The notes: a model not told the origin generated them from the sequence alone. A DNA stretch of 64,000 nt from Desulfovibrionaceae bacterium (GCA_015709205.1 JACCQO010000001.1:1-64000), one strand, 5' to 3'; shown: positions 52,157 through 63,637, counted from the first letter of the stretch. Numbers and translations are program-made.

Positions 52157-52402
52157 GCCGCGCGGCCCCATCGACTGTTCGGAAAGCGAGATTCGGACAA
52201 CAACATCCTCTCCGCCGGGCCCGCCGCCTTCGGGCGGCGGCCCGTGCGGCCACCACGCGAGAGATGCGGCCCGGCGGACCGGAGACGGCCCGCCGGGCCG
52301 CATCGATTTCAGCAAACCGGAACGCGGTCCCACAAGAAAACGGCGACGTCGCCCCGGAGGGTGACGCCGCCGTTTTCCTGCGACGCGAACAGGAACGGAT
52401 GC
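52157..52402. other. Convergent nifB-nifA gap with three hairpins
   Basis: This gap holds a GC hairpin at 52217-52243 (TTCG loop, one bulge), a perfect 15-bp stem at 52263-52277 with 52290-52304, and the bidirectional terminator at 52337-52376. No gene is seen. Confidence 0.7.
52337..52376. terminator. Bidirectional terminator between nifB and nifA
   Basis: Eighteen-base arms (52337-52354 with 52359-52376) pair with two mismatches around a short loop. The AAAA start and TTTT end serve both convergent genes. Confidence 0.88.
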
Positions 52403-54010
<1,608 letters not shown>

Positions 54011-54302
54011 GAGCCCGTCCAAAGCAAGGACCATACCGGATTGCGAGGTTTCTTCAACACGCCGGAATCGTATCCCATTCCGGATCCGGGAACGACGATC
54101 CGCCATTTTTGTTGGCAAATTCGTCATTATTTTTTGCAAATTTGAAAACAACACCCGGAAGAAACGGGATCGAAAGACGAACAACGGCGACACTGGCTTG
54201 ACAAAAGGCGACAAACGCGGCGCGCGGCGCAGGAACGTCGGCCCACCCCGGGCGAACGGACGCGGACGCGACGGGCGAACGGACGCGAGGACCGGGCCCG
54301 GC
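54011..54302. promoter_or_regulatory. AT-rich promoter region of nifA
   Basis: This is a marked AT island (54100-54160) in GC-rich DNA. On the minus strand TTGTTT and TAATGA are 16 bases apart, a weak sigma-70-type pair. No sigma-54 element was found here. There is no gene in the gap. Confidence 0.4.
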
Positions 54303-54548
54303 CTACGTGCTGCGCAGCAGGTCCCACCACAGGCGGAATTCGCGGACCTCTTCCGCGGCTTCCTCGGTCTGGCATTCCACGAGCATGGCGCGCACGCCGT
54401 CCTCGAATTCCGCGTCCGTGAAGGACAGATCGGCCTCGGCGAGCAGCGCGAGCCGGGCCTCCTGGTCCGCGGCGCGCGCCAGGGCGCGCCGGAACCCGGC
54501 GTCGGTGGAAATACGCCGGGCCAGGCGGCGCACGTTGGTCATGGGCAT
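54303..54548 (-). CDS. Nif11-domain small protein
   Basis: An 81-residue protein matching the Nif11 pattern: a helical start ([20 protein letters not shown]), [25 protein letters not shown] in the middle and a charged C-terminus ending LWWDLLRST. Nif11 proteins occur in nif clusters with unknown role. The same fold forms leader peptides of some RiPPs, but no modification enzyme or core peptide is seen here. The ATG at 54548 has GGGGAGACC ahead. It lies upstream of nifA and has its own sigma-54-like promoter. Confidence 0.75.
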   Translation of the reverse strand: MPMTNVRRLARRISTDAGFRRALARAADQEARLALLAEADLSFTDAEFEDGVRAMLVECQTEEAAEEVREFRLWWDLLRST

Positions 54549-54585
54549 GGCGGTCTCCCCGTGTCGGACGCCCGGGGCGCGATAG

Positions 54586-54601
54586 TGCAAAAGAAGCGCC
54601 G
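54586..54601 (-). promoter_or_regulatory. Sigma-54-like promoter of the Nif11 gene
   Basis: On the minus strand CGGCGCTTCTTTTGCA has GG and GC exactly ten bases apart, with TTTGCA matching the -12 element. The -24 part deviates (CGGCGC for TGGCAC). Transcription would begin near 54575, about 27 bases before the start codon. Confidence 0.6.
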
Positions 54602-54742
54602 CGCGGGCAGAAAATCAATGCAATACCCGCCGCATGCAGGTATGCTTGGTTCCACTCCACCCCAATCCGGCGGCCGTGTCAAACCCGCGCCCGCCGCACG
54701 GGACGGAACCGGACAAACACTGCAAGCACAACGGACCACGCC

Positions 54743-55879
54743 ATGAAGCTCAAGATACTCCTGGTGGACGACGACGAACGGCTGCTGCGCTCCTTCGAGC
54801 GCGTGCTCGGCCGCAGCTTCGACGTGGCCACCGCGCCCAACGGCCCCGAGGGGCTCACGGCCATGCGCGAAAAAGGCCCCTTCGCCGTGGTCATCTCCGA
54901 CTTCAAGATGCCCGGCATGAGCGGGGTGGACTTCCTGGTCCAGGCCAAGGACCTGGCCCCGGACACGGTGCGCATCATGCTCACCGGGTTCGCGGACGTC
55001 GAAAACGCCATCGCCGCGGTCAACGACGGCAACGTCTTCCGCTTCCTGACCAAGCCCTGCCCGGGCGAGGTGCTCTCCAAGGCCCTCAAGGCCGCCATCC
55101 GCCAGTACCAGTTGGTCACGGCGGAGCGCGAGCTCCTGGAACAGACGCTGATGCAGACCGTGGAGGTGCTCTCCGAGGTCCTCGCGCTGATCAACTCCGA
55201 GGCCTTCGAGAAGGCCGCGCGCACCAAGCGTTACGTGCGCTACATCGCCGAGCAGATGGACGCGGAAAACCTCTGGAGCTACGAGATCGCGGCCATGCTC
55301 AGCCAGCTCGGCTGTATCCTGCTCTCCGACGGCACCCTGCGCAAGATCGAGCGCGGCGAGGAACTGACCCCCGAGGAGGAGCAGACCTACAACATGCACC
55401 CCTCCATCGCCCACGACCTGCTGGGCCGCATCCCCCGCCTGGAGGACATCGCGCGCATGATCGCCTACCAGAACAAGGGCATGGACGGCTCGGGCACGCC
55501 CGTGGACGGCGTGCAGGGCGAGGACATCCCCCTGGGCGCGCGCATCCTGCGCGCCGTGCTCGACTACGACGCCAACCTCCAGCAGAACAAGGTGCCCAAC
55601 AAGGCCTTCGCCATGATGGAGGAGCACTCGGACGCCTACGACCCCATGGTCCTCTACTACCTGGAGTGCATGCTCGGCGTGGAAAGCCGCTACCGGGTGG
55701 CCGAGCTGCCCATCGCGGACCTGCAGCCGGGCATGATCGCCCACGAGGACATCCGCTCGGTCAACGGCCCCGTGGTCGTGCGCAAGAGCCTGGAGCTCTC
55801 CGAGCACATGATCCAGCGGCTCAGGCTTTTCGCCAAGCAAAACCCCGTCAAGCAGCCCGTGGCGGTGCTCATCCCCTGA
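54743..55879 (+). CDS. Response regulator with degenerate HD-GYP domain
   Basis: A 378-residue protein with a receiver domain (D53, LTGFAD, K106-P107) and an HD-GYP-like output part. The metal-binding HD is missing: the place of HDIGK reads SQLGCILL, and NKGMDGSGTP stands where HERxDGSGYP is expected. It is unlikely to cleave cyclic di-GMP and may be a sensor or decoy. It lies ten bases ahead of an intact HD-GYP regulator gene, with which it is probably co-transcribed. Confidence 0.88.
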   Translation: MKLKILLVDDDERLLRSFERVLGRSFDVATAPNGPEGLTAMREKGPFAVVISDFKMPGMSGVDFLVQAKDLAPDTVRIMLTGFADVENAIAAVNDGNVFRFLTKPCPGEVLSKALKAAIRQYQLVTAERELLEQTLMQTVEVLSEVLALINSEAFEKAARTKRYVRYIAEQMDAENLWSYEIAAMLSQLGCILLSDGTLRKIERGEELTPEEEQTYNMHPSIAHDLLGRIPRLEDIARMIAYQNKGMDGSGTPVDGVQGEDIPLGARILRAVLDYDANLQQNKVPNKAFAMMEEHSDAYDPMVLYYLECMLGVESRYRVAELPIADLQPGMIAHEDIRSVNGPVVVRKSLELSEHMIQRLRLFAKQNPVKQPVAVLIP

Positions 55880-55889
55880 GGAGCGCGAC

Positions 55890-56957
55890 GTGGAACGATC
55901 CCCTGGCCCCAGTCGAGAACGCGTCCTGCTGGTGGACGACGACGCCAAGGTCCTGACCGCCGAGGTGCGCTCCCTGGGCGAGCGTTTCCGCATCGACACG
56001 GCCGCGTCCGGCGACGAGGCCCTGGACCTCGTACGCCGGACCGACTACGCCGTGGTCGTCTCGGACCTGAAGATGCCTGGCATGGACGGCATCCGGTTCC
56101 TCACCCGCGTGCGCGAACTGCGGCCGGACACGGTGCGCATGGTCCTCACCGGGTTCGCCACGCGCGACAACGCCATCGACGCCGTCAACGACGGCTACGT
56201 GTTCCGCTTCCTGACCAAGCCCTGCCCCACCACGGCCCTGCGCACGGCCATCGAGGCCGGCGTGGCCCAGTTCCGGCTGATCCGCGACCAGGCCGAACTG
56301 CAGGGTCTGCGCAAGGTGCACCGGGCCATGGCCGGCATCATCCAGGGCTTCACCTCCCTGGTGGAGGCCCGCGACCCCTACACCGCCGGGCACCAGCGCA
56401 AGGTCACGGCCCTGAGCCTGGCCATGGCCCGGCACATGGGCTGCGACGAGGACACCCTGAACGGCCTGGGCATGGCCGCCATGGTCCACGACATCGGCAA
56501 GCTCTACGTTCCCGCGGAGTTCCTGAACAAGCCCGGCAAGCTCACCGAGGCCGAATTCTCGATCATCAAGTCCCACCCCAAGGTCGGCTTCGACATCCTC
56601 GATCCCGTGGACTTTCCCTGGCCCATCAGCCGCATCGTGCTCCAGCACCACGAACGGGTCGACGGCTCCGGCTATCCCCAGGGGCTTGCGGGCGCGCAGA
56701 TCCTGCCCGAGGCGCGCATCCTGGCCGTGGCCGACGTGGTCGACGCCATCCAGTCGCACCGGCCCTACCGCCCGGGCCGCGGCCGCGCGGCCGCCCTGGA
56801 GGAAATCCGCGAGGGCCGCGGCGCGCTCTACGACCCGGGCGCGGTGGCCGCCTGCCTGGCGGTGGTGGATCAGGTGGACGTGGACGCGGGCCCGACCTTC
56901 ATCACCCAGCCCCGCGGCTCCGGAGACGCCGGACGGGCCGACGAGGAGGAGGCATGA
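55890..56957 (+). CDS. Response regulator with intact HD-GYP phosphodiesterase domain
   Basis: A 355-residue protein. The receiver domain has D59 and K109-P110. The HD-GYP part has MVHDIGKLYVP and QHHERVDGSGYPQGL, all residues needed for cyclic di-GMP hydrolysis. The start is GTG at 55890 behind a GAGGAG site. It overlaps the next gene by ATGA. Its role is probably to lower cyclic di-GMP in response to a kinase signal, perhaps one of the two kinases encoded opposite. Confidence 0.92.
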   Translation: MERSPGPSRERVLLVDDDAKVLTAEVRSLGERFRIDTAASGDEALDLVRRTDYAVVVSDLKMPGMDGIRFLTRVRELRPDTVRMVLTGFATRDNAIDAVNDGYVFRFLTKPCPTTALRTAIEAGVAQFRLIRDQAELQGLRKVHRAMAGIIQGFTSLVEARDPYTAGHQRKVTALSLAMARHMGCDEDTLNGLGMAAMVHDIGKLYVPAEFLNKPGKLTEAEFSIIKSHPKVGFDILDPVDFPWPISRIVLQHHERVDGSGYPQGLAGAQILPEARILAVADVVDAIQSHRPYRPGRGRAAALEEIREGRGALYDPGAVAACLAVVDQVDVDAGPTFITQPRGSGDAGRADEEEA

Positions 56958-58198
56958 CCCCCCTGAAGGTGCTCTTCGTGGACGACGAACAGCAGATCCT
57001 CGACGGGTTGCGGCGCATGCTGCGCCACAAGGCCCGCGACTGGGACATGGACTTCGCCATAAGCGGGGCCAGGGCCCTGGAGGTGCTCGCGGAGCACCCC
57101 GTGGACGTGCTCGTCACGGACATGCGCATGCCGGAAATGGACGGCGGCAGGCTCCTGGAGGAGGTGGTGCGCCGCCACCCGCGCGTGGCGCGCGTCGTGC
57201 TCTCCGGCCATTCGGGCCAGGACATGGCCGCCCAGGCCGCGCGCTCCGCGCACCTGTTCCTGAGCAAGCCCTGCCCGCCCGAGACGCTCATCGAGGCCCT
57301 GGACCGCTTCATCTGGATGCGCGAGATCGCGGCCGACGGGCCGCTCCTGGAGGTCATCACCGGCCTGGAAAGGCTCCCGGTGCTGCCCGACGCCTACCGG
57401 ACCGTGGCCGCGGAGCTGACCAAGGAGGACCCCTCCCTGGACGTGGTCGCCGCGGCCGTCAGCCGGGACGTGGGCATGAGCGCCAAGGTGCTCCAGCTCG
57501 TGAACTCCTCGTTCTTCGGCTTCTACCGCACCATCGACAGCGTGCGCCAAGCCGTGACCCTGCTCGGCGTGAACACCGTCCGCCACCTGGTGCTCGCCCT
57601 GCACCTCTTCGACGCCTACGACCCCGCGGCCCTGCGCAACTATTCCCTGGCCAAGCTCTGGCAACACAGCCTGCGCACCGCGGGCATCGCCCGGGCCATC
57701 GCCGAGGCCGAGACCGGCGGGAAGCCGCCCACGCCGCAGCACCTGGCCGACGTGTTCTTCGCCGGGCTGCTGCACGACGTGGGCAAGCTCGTGCTGGCCA
57801 GCAACCTGGGCCCCCAGTACCAGGAGATCATCGACGCCCTGGCCGCGAAGGACGCGGCCTCGGCCCACTGCGGCGGCGTGGCGGCCGAGGAGTTGCGCCG
57901 CTTCGGGGCCAGCCATGCCGAGGTCGGGGCCTATCTCATGGGGCTGTGGGGCATGGACCGCGAGGTGGTCGAGGCCATCGCCCGCCACCACCGGCCGGAA
58001 CTGCCGGCCGAGGGCTATTCCATGGCCGCGGCCGTGGCCGTGGCCAACCACCTGGACCACGATCTGACCATCCTCACCCCGGGCCGCGCGCATCCGACCC
58101 TGGACGCGGCGCTCGTCCGGCGCGTAGGCGGCGAGGAGCGGTTGGCGGCCTGGCGCGCGGCGGCCGAGGCCCAGATCGGGAACAAGAACGCAGTCTAG
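56954..58198 (+). CDS. Response regulator with HDOD output domain
   Basis: A 414-residue protein with a receiver domain (D56, K106-P107) and an HDOD domain holding LLHDVGKLVLAS. It is a full-length paralogue of the regulator at 4591-5814, with the same order of LPVLPD/LPALPD, NSSFFG/NSAFFG and HHRPELP/HHDLSR segments. HDOD proteins act as signalling platforms, often tied to cyclic di-GMP networks. That fits the HD-GYP neighbours upstream. Confidence 0.9.
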   Translation: MTPLKVLFVDDEQQILDGLRRMLRHKARDWDMDFAISGARALEVLAEHPVDVLVTDMRMPEMDGGRLLEEVVRRHPRVARVVLSGHSGQDMAAQAARSAHLFLSKPCPPETLIEALDRFIWMREIAADGPLLEVITGLERLPVLPDAYRTVAAELTKEDPSLDVVAAAVSRDVGMSAKVLQLVNSSFFGFYRTIDSVRQAVTLLGVNTVRHLVLALHLFDAYDPAALRNYSLAKLWQHSLRTAGIARAIAEAETGGKPPTPQHLADVFFAGLLHDVGKLVLASNLGPQYQEIIDALAAKDAASAHCGGVAAEELRRFGASHAEVGAYLMGLWGMDREVVEAIARHHRPELPAEGYSMAAAVAVANHLDHDLTILTPGRAHPTLDAALVRRVGGEERLAAWRAAAEAQIGNKNAV

Positions 58199-58235
58199 GG
58201 TCCGCGCCATCCCCGGCCCTGCGCCCGCGGGCCTG

Positions 58236-61073
58236 CTACTCCTCCACGTTCACCGGCAGGCGGACGACGAAGGTCGCGCCCTGGCCCGGCTCCGAACGCA
58301 CGGAAATCTCGCCGCCGTGCTTGTCCACGATGATGGATCGGGTGATGGCCAGCCCCTGGCCCGTGCCCACGCCGACCTCCTTGGTGGTGAAGAAGGGGTC
58401 GAAGATGCGGTCGCGGATCTCCGGGGAGATGCCCGGGCCGGAGTCCTGGATCTCGATGCGCACCCACTCGCCCTCGGCGCGCGTGCGCACGGTGATCCGC
58501 CCGGGTTCGCCGTCCGCGCCGTTCGCGCCGGCGATGGCCTGGGAGGCGTTGATGATGATGTTCAGCAGGGCCTGGTTCAGCTCGCCCACCAGGCAGGGCA
58601 CGCGCGGCAGGGACTCGTCCAGCTCCGTGTCCACCTCGGCCACGTGCTTCCAGGCGTTGCGCGAGACCGTAAGCGTGTTGCGCAGGGCCTGGTTCACGTC
58701 CGTGGGGATGCGCTCCTTCTGCCCGGGGTGGGAGAAGTCGCGCATGGCGGAAACGATCTCGGCCATGCGCTTCAGGCCGTCCTCGGTGTCGGAAAAGGCC
58801 GGGCCGGTCTCCTTGAGCACGTAGTCGGCGTCCATCTCCTCCAGCAGCCCATCCAGCGCACCCGGCAGGGCCGGGACGGTCCCGGCGTCCGCAACCACAT
58901 CCCCGGCCGCCGCGCGCAGCCGCAGGCACTCGCGCACCACGTCCAGGGCCCCGTCGCACGACTCGCGGATGAAGGTCAGGTTGTTGGCCACGAACTGCAG
59001 GGGCGTGTTGATCTCGTGGGCGATGCCCGCGGCGAGCTGGCCGATGGCCTCCAGCTTCTGGGACTGCAGGAGCTGGCCCTCCAGGGCCAACCGTTCGGTC
59101 ATGTCCGCCTCCATGCCCACGAAGTTGACCACCCTGCCCCGCTCGTCCTTGATGGGCACGATGGTCGCGTCCACCTGGATGAGCGAGCCGTCCTTGCAGC
59201 GGTTCACCAGCCGGCCGGACCAGACCTCGCCCCGGTTCAGCACCGCCCACATGCGCTCGTAGAACTCCTCGCCGTGCTGGCCGCTGCGCAGCAGGTCCGG
59301 ACTGCGGCCCGCCACCTCGGCGCGGGTGTAGCCGGTCAGCCGCTCGAAATACGGATTCACGTATTCGATGCGCCCGCGGGCGTCGGTGATGATCGTGGCC
59401 TCGGCGGCCTGCTCGATGGCCCGGGAGAGCAGGTTAAGCTCCCGCTGCGCGGCCATGCGCGCGGTCACGTCCAGGAGGATGCCGATGCACCCGGCCACGC
59501 GGCCCTTGTGGTCCTGGAAGGTGCCGCCGGAAACCAGGTAGTGCCGCTGCGCGCCCGCCGCGTCGGCCACGGTCACGAGCACGACCTCGTCGGACGAGCG
59601 GGCCGCCGCGTTGGCGGACGCCGGTGCGTCGCCGGAGCCTTCCGGATCCGCGGAATCCTTCGAATCCAGCGTGCATTCGGCCACGCGCAGCAGTTCGGCC
59701 GGCAGGTCCAGCGCGTCCAGGCGCAGCCCCACGGCATCGCTCGCGGCGCGGCGCGCGATGTTGCGCAGAAAGGCCCCGTTGCCGCCCAGGAGCACCCCGG
59801 CGTTGTCCGAATAGTACACCGGGTTGGGCATGGACTCGATCAGAGCGGAAAGAAAGATGTACTGCTCCTGGGCCCGGGCCTCGGCCGCCTTACGCTCGGC
59901 CACCTCGGCCTGGAGCTCGCGGGTGCGCTCGACCACCTGGCGCTCCAGGGTGCCGTACTGCTCGGAGAGCTGGTCCATGAAGGTGTTGAAGCAACGCGCC
60001 AGGGTTCCGGCCTCGCCGCCGTATTCCGTGCGCGAACGCACCGAGAGGTCGCCCTCGGCCCCGCGCTGGAAGAGCCCGGCCAGGGCCTCCAGGGGCCGGG
60101 CGATGGAGGCGCTGATGCCCACGGAAAGCAGCATGACGAGCACCAGGGAAAGGCCCAGGGCCAGCACGAAGAAGAACCGGATGCGGTGCACGGACTCGCG
60201 GAACGGCTCCAGGAAGACCACGTGGGCCACGATCCACTTGAACCTGGGGATGGCCAGGCGGAAGACGCGGTGGTCCGTGCTCTCCACGTCCTCGGGCGTC
60301 GCGCCGGGCGGCGTCCAGAACCCGTCCTGGGCCCGGGCCAGGTCGCGCAGCAACTCCGGCCGGTCCAGCAGGGGCACGCGCTGGACGGTTTCGGGCGGTG
60401 GAACGACCATCCCCCCCCGGGAGTCGAGGATGAAGAGATAACCGGTCCTTTTGGCCGCCAGCTTGCGGATCATTCCGGCAATGGCGCCCTTGTCCAACAG
60501 GCGGGCGAATTCCTCGCGGTAGCTGGAGGCGGAGATGATCCAGTCCCAGGGCGCGAAATAGGTCATGTACAGCGCCTTCTCCCGGGCCGCGACCTCGCCG
60601 GGGTTGCGCCAGTCGTATTCCAGGTAGCCCTCGCGCCGGGCAATCTGCTCGCGCACGAAGCCGTACTCCTTGAACGCGCTGCCCAGGAGCGAAGCCACGG
60701 GGTGCACTTCGAGCACGCCCTTGCTGTCCAGGCAGTAGATGTAGCCCGTCTCGCCGATGTGCTGGGCGAGCAGGATGCGCGTGGCCTCGGCCCTGGCCTG
60801 CGCCTCGCTCATCTCGCCGTCCTTGGCGCGGCGGTAGAAGTCGCGCACGATGTCCAGGTTCTTTTCCGCCACGGCGCGCAGGTAGTTTTCCACCGCCTCG
60901 CTCAGGGTCATGTCCACGGTGCTCTGCATCATGCCGGTGAGCTGGCCCGACTCGCGCTCCACGTCCGCGTCCATGAGCGCACGGGTCTGGGAGAAGGTGG
61001 ACAGCCACATGCCCAGCAGCACCACGGCAAAGGCCGCGGAAAACAGGAGAGCGAGCTTGTTCTTGATGCGCAT
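58236..61073 (-). CDS. Sensor histidine kinase: double Cache, HAMP, PAS, kinase
   Basis: A 945-residue membrane kinase. Transmembrane helices at about 7-25 and 290-312 enclose a double-Cache periplasmic sensor (IGETGYIYCLDSKGVLEVHP, then KRTGYLFILDSRGG). HAMP and a coiled coil follow, then two PAS domains, an H-box GIAHEINTPLQFV and an ATPase domain with GTGQGLAITRSI. Cache domains usually bind small organic acids or amino acids. It is convergent with the three-regulator cluster. The ATG at 61073 is preferred over a GTG at 61124. Confidence 0.92.
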   Translation of the reverse strand: MRIKNKLALLFSAAFAVVLLGMWLSTFSQTRALMDADVERESGQLTGMMQSTVDMTLSEAVENYLRAVAEKNLDIVRDFYRRAKDGEMSEAQARAEATRILLAQHIGETGYIYCLDSKGVLEVHPVASLLGSAFKEYGFVREQIARREGYLEYDWRNPGEVAAREKALYMTYFAPWDWIISASSYREEFARLLDKGAIAGMIRKLAAKRTGYLFILDSRGGMVVPPPETVQRVPLLDRPELLRDLARAQDGFWTPPGATPEDVESTDHRVFRLAIPRFKWIVAHVVFLEPFRESVHRIRFFFVLALGLSLVLVMLLSVGISASIARPLEALAGLFQRGAEGDLSVRSRTEYGGEAGTLARCFNTFMDQLSEQYGTLERQVVERTRELQAEVAERKAAEARAQEQYIFLSALIESMPNPVYYSDNAGVLLGGNGAFLRNIARRAASDAVGLRLDALDLPAELLRVAECTLDSKDSADPEGSGDAPASANAAARSSDEVVLVTVADAAGAQRHYLVSGGTFQDHKGRVAGCIGILLDVTARMAAQRELNLLSRAIEQAAEATIITDARGRIEYVNPYFERLTGYTRAEVAGRSPDLLRSGQHGEEFYERMWAVLNRGEVWSGRLVNRCKDGSLIQVDATIVPIKDERGRVVNFVGMEADMTERLALEGQLLQSQKLEAIGQLAAGIAHEINTPLQFVANNLTFIRESCDGALDVVRECLRLRAAAGDVVADAGTVPALPGALDGLLEEMDADYVLKETGPAFSDTEDGLKRMAEIVSAMRDFSHPGQKERIPTDVNQALRNTLTVSRNAWKHVAEVDTELDESLPRVPCLVGELNQALLNIIINASQAIAGANGADGEPGRITVRTRAEGEWVRIEIQDSGPGISPEIRDRIFDPFFTTKEVGVGTGQGLAITRSIIVDKHGGEISVRSEPGQGATFVVRLPVNVEE

Positions 61074-61128
61074 ACCGGATTCCGTTGCGATCTTGCGGTT
61101 TGAGGTTGCGGGCGCGCCCTGCACGGCG

Positions 61129-61196
61129 GCGGACCGGTCCGATCCGGTCGGGCCGGTTCGGGCCTGCGGGTGCGGGCCTGACCGGGTCGGGCCTAG
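61129..61196. repeat. CCGGTCC-type GC repeats between the two kinase genes
   Basis: Short imperfect steps such as accggtccgatccggtcgggcc fill the gap and run into the end of the downstream kinase frame. They are related by core sequence to repeats at 8600-8700 and 12866-12952. Confidence 0.5.
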
Positions 61197-63325
61197 GGGG
61201 TGCGGACGGAGCCGTCCCCGTCGGCGCCTGGAGAACCGTCGGGCAGGCGGACCACGAACTCCGTGCCCTCGCCCAGTTGCGACGCGACCTCGATGGTCCC
61301 GCCCAGGCGCGTGACGATGGAGTGGGCGATGGACAGGCCCACGCCAGCGCCCCGCCCCACCTCGCGCGTGGAAAAGAAGGGATCGAAGATCCGCTCCATG
61401 TCCTCCGGCGCGATGCCCGTGCCGTCGTCGCGCACGCGCACGAGGACCGCGCCGTCCCCGGCCTCGGTCCCCAGGATGATGCGCCCCCGGCCCTCGCGGG
61501 CGTACCGTTCGCCCACCGCGGCGCTGGCGTTGAGCAGCAGGTTGAGGATCACCTGGCCCAGTTCGCCCGGCACGCAGGAAACCGGCCGCAGGTCCGCGGC
61601 CAGTTCCAGCTCCAGTTCGGCGTGCCGCTCCACCTCGCCGCGCGCCAGGGATGCGGCCTCCCGGGCGGAGCGGTTCACGTCGCAGGGCGCGCGCCCGCCG
61701 GACTCGAAATCCGCGAAATGGCGCACGGCGCGCACGATGGCCGCGATGCTCTCCAGGCCGTGACGCGAATCGCGCAGGGCCGAGCGCATCTCCTCCAGCA
61801 GATCCCCGTCGGCCGCCGCGGAGTCCGTGTTCCCCGGGCCCTCCGCCCCCCCGGGCGCGCCGCGCAGCATTGCCAGGCTGCGCTCCACGAAGTCGATGTT
61901 CGCCAACACGTACTGCGCCGGGGTGTTGATCTCATGGGCGATGCCCCCGGCCAGTCGCCCAACGGCCTTGAACTTCTGGCTGCGGGTGAATTCCTCCTCG
62001 AACTGCCGACGCTCGGTGTAGTCCAGGCAGATGCCCCGGACCATGGCGGGCTCGCCCTCGGCGTTGCGCTCCACCACGGCCTGGCCGTGCAGGTGGAGCA
62101 CCCTGCCGCGCGCGCCCAGGATGCGGAAGTCCGCGGCCGCGAAGTTCTCCCCGCGCAGCAGGTGGCCGAGCCGATCGCCGAGGCCCGCGAGGTCGTCGGG
62201 GTGCACGCGCGCGGCGAAACGCTCCGGCCCGGCCTCCAGCGCGGCCGGGGCCAGCCCGAAGATGGCGTAGAGCTCGTCCGAGCAGGTGGCCGAGGCCGTG
62301 GCGCAGTCGTATTCGAAGCTGCCGACCTTGGCGATGGCCTGGGCGCGCTTGAGGGCCTCGCCGTAGCCCTTGAGGCGCTCGATGCGCCGAGCGTTGGCCA
62401 GGGCCACGCCCGCGTATTCGCCGAAGATGTCGGCCAGGCGCGCGGCCGCCTCGTCGAAGCCGTCGGGCCTGTTGGCCAGGCCAAGCAACCCCTGCACCTT
62501 CCCGTCCACGCACAGCGGAGCAAAGAGCACGTTGTCCAGCCGGGCGTGCCCCTCGGGCAGGAAGGCCTGCCAGGGCCCGGCGGCGAAATCGTTCTCGTAC
62601 GCCGCGCGGCCCGTGCGGTAGACCTCGCTGCGCAGGCCCCGGATGGGCATGGGCAGGTTCGGGTCCACGGTGCAGGGAATGCCCCCGGCCTCCAGGAAAA
62701 GCAGTTCGTTCTCGCTGCCGTCGGCCGAGAGCAGGGCCACGTAACCGGCCTGCGCTCCCAGGACCTCGCGGCAAGCGTCGAAGATGGCCCGCGCGACCAC
62801 GGGGAACTCCTCGGTGGAGAGCACGGAGCGGGCGGCCGCGAGCAGGGCCTGCTGCTCCCTCGAACGGCGCTCCACCTCGGCCAGGGAACGCCGCAGCCGC
62901 TGCTGCTGCAGGTGCAGGTCCGCGAACAGGCGCACCTTGCCCTGGATCACGGACCGTTCCACGGGCTTGGCCAGATAGTCCACCGCCCCCAGGGCGTAGC
63001 CCTTGCGCATGTAGTCCGCGTTGCGGCCGTGGGCGGTGATGAAGAGCACGGGCAGGTTGGGGTTGTTCGTCACGCGCTGCAGTTCCAGCGCGGTGTCGAA
63101 GCCGTCCATGTCGGGCATCATCACGTCCAGCAGGACCATGGCCGGCCGCTCCCGGGCCGCGGCCTGCACGGCCTCGCGCCCGGACGCGGCCGGCAGCACC
63201 CGCGTCCCCTCCACCTGGGCCACGATCATGGAAAGCATCTTGCGGTTGACCGCGTCGTCGTCCACGACCAGGACGACGGCCTTGTCCTCGTCGCGCACCT
63301 CACGGCCCTCCGGGGCCCGGGACAC
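61193..63325 (-). CDS. Hybrid-type sensor kinase: receiver, GAF, PAS, kinase
   Basis: A 710-residue soluble protein. An N-terminal receiver domain (phosphoacceptor in LLDVMMPDMDG, K-P pair in LAKPVERS) is followed by a coiled coil, a GAF domain (about 175-320), a PAS fold (about 330-450), an H-box GIAHEINTPAQYV and an ATPase domain with GAGVGLSIAHSI. Having no membrane segment, it should sense a cytoplasmic signal or take phosphate from another kinase. The start is GTG at 63325, with a second GTG nine codons in. It is probably read with the following Cache kinase gene. Confidence 0.9.
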   Translation of the reverse strand: MSRAPEGREVRDEDKAVVLVVDDDAVNRKMLSMIVAQVEGTRVLPAASGREAVQAAARERPAMVLLDVMMPDMDGFDTALELQRVTNNPNLPVLFITAHGRNADYMRKGYALGAVDYLAKPVERSVIQGKVRLFADLHLQQQRLRRSLAEVERRSREQQALLAAARSVLSTEEFPVVARAIFDACREVLGAQAGYVALLSADGSENELLFLEAGGIPCTVDPNLPMPIRGLRSEVYRTGRAAYENDFAAGPWQAFLPEGHARLDNVLFAPLCVDGKVQGLLGLANRPDGFDEAAARLADIFGEYAGVALANARRIERLKGYGEALKRAQAIAKVGSFEYDCATASATCSDELYAIFGLAPAALEAGPERFAARVHPDDLAGLGDRLGHLLRGENFAAADFRILGARGRVLHLHGQAVVERNAEGEPAMVRGICLDYTERRQFEEEFTRSQKFKAVGRLAGGIAHEINTPAQYVLANIDFVERSLAMLRGAPGGAEGPGNTDSAAADGDLLEEMRSALRDSRHGLESIAAIVRAVRHFADFESGGRAPCDVNRSAREAASLARGEVERHAELELELAADLRPVSCVPGELGQVILNLLLNASAAVGERYAREGRGRIILGTEAGDGAVLVRVRDDGTGIAPEDMERIFDPFFSTREVGRGAGVGLSIAHSIVTRLGGTIEVASQLGEGTEFVVRLPDGSPGADGDGSVRTP

Positions 63326-63637
63326 GATCCGGACCGCACGGCCGCCGGGCCGGGTGAAAGGTGGGAGAGGTGCTCTGCTCGCTGCTCACGGAAGCGCTCC
63401 TGCGGATGGGCCGAGGACAAGGGGTGGACGGACCCGGGGCCGGGCCGCACGCGGGCCACCGGCCGGGCTGCCGGAAAAGGCCCGGCGACGTCGGCACTCG
63501 GAAATTCCGCACCATTCTACCCCGAGGGCGCGCATTTTCAAAGCCTCCAACCGGCTCAGGCCAAAGAAAATAACGCCCCCGGGCGCGACCTCCGCCGCGC
63601 GCCGGGGCCACACGCCGCCACGGACCGTACGCGTTGC
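63326..63637. other. Intergenic region upstream of the hybrid kinase
   Basis: There is no gene in about 310 bases. The kinase promoter must lie here, but no clear elements are seen. The right end passes into the terminator of the histidine-rich protein gene. Confidence 0.5.

Noticed and set aside
55160-55500. Frameshift explaining the missing HD motif
   Set aside because: The frame is continuous, flanking residues align with the intact neighbour and substitutions are spread out, so it is sequence divergence rather than an error.
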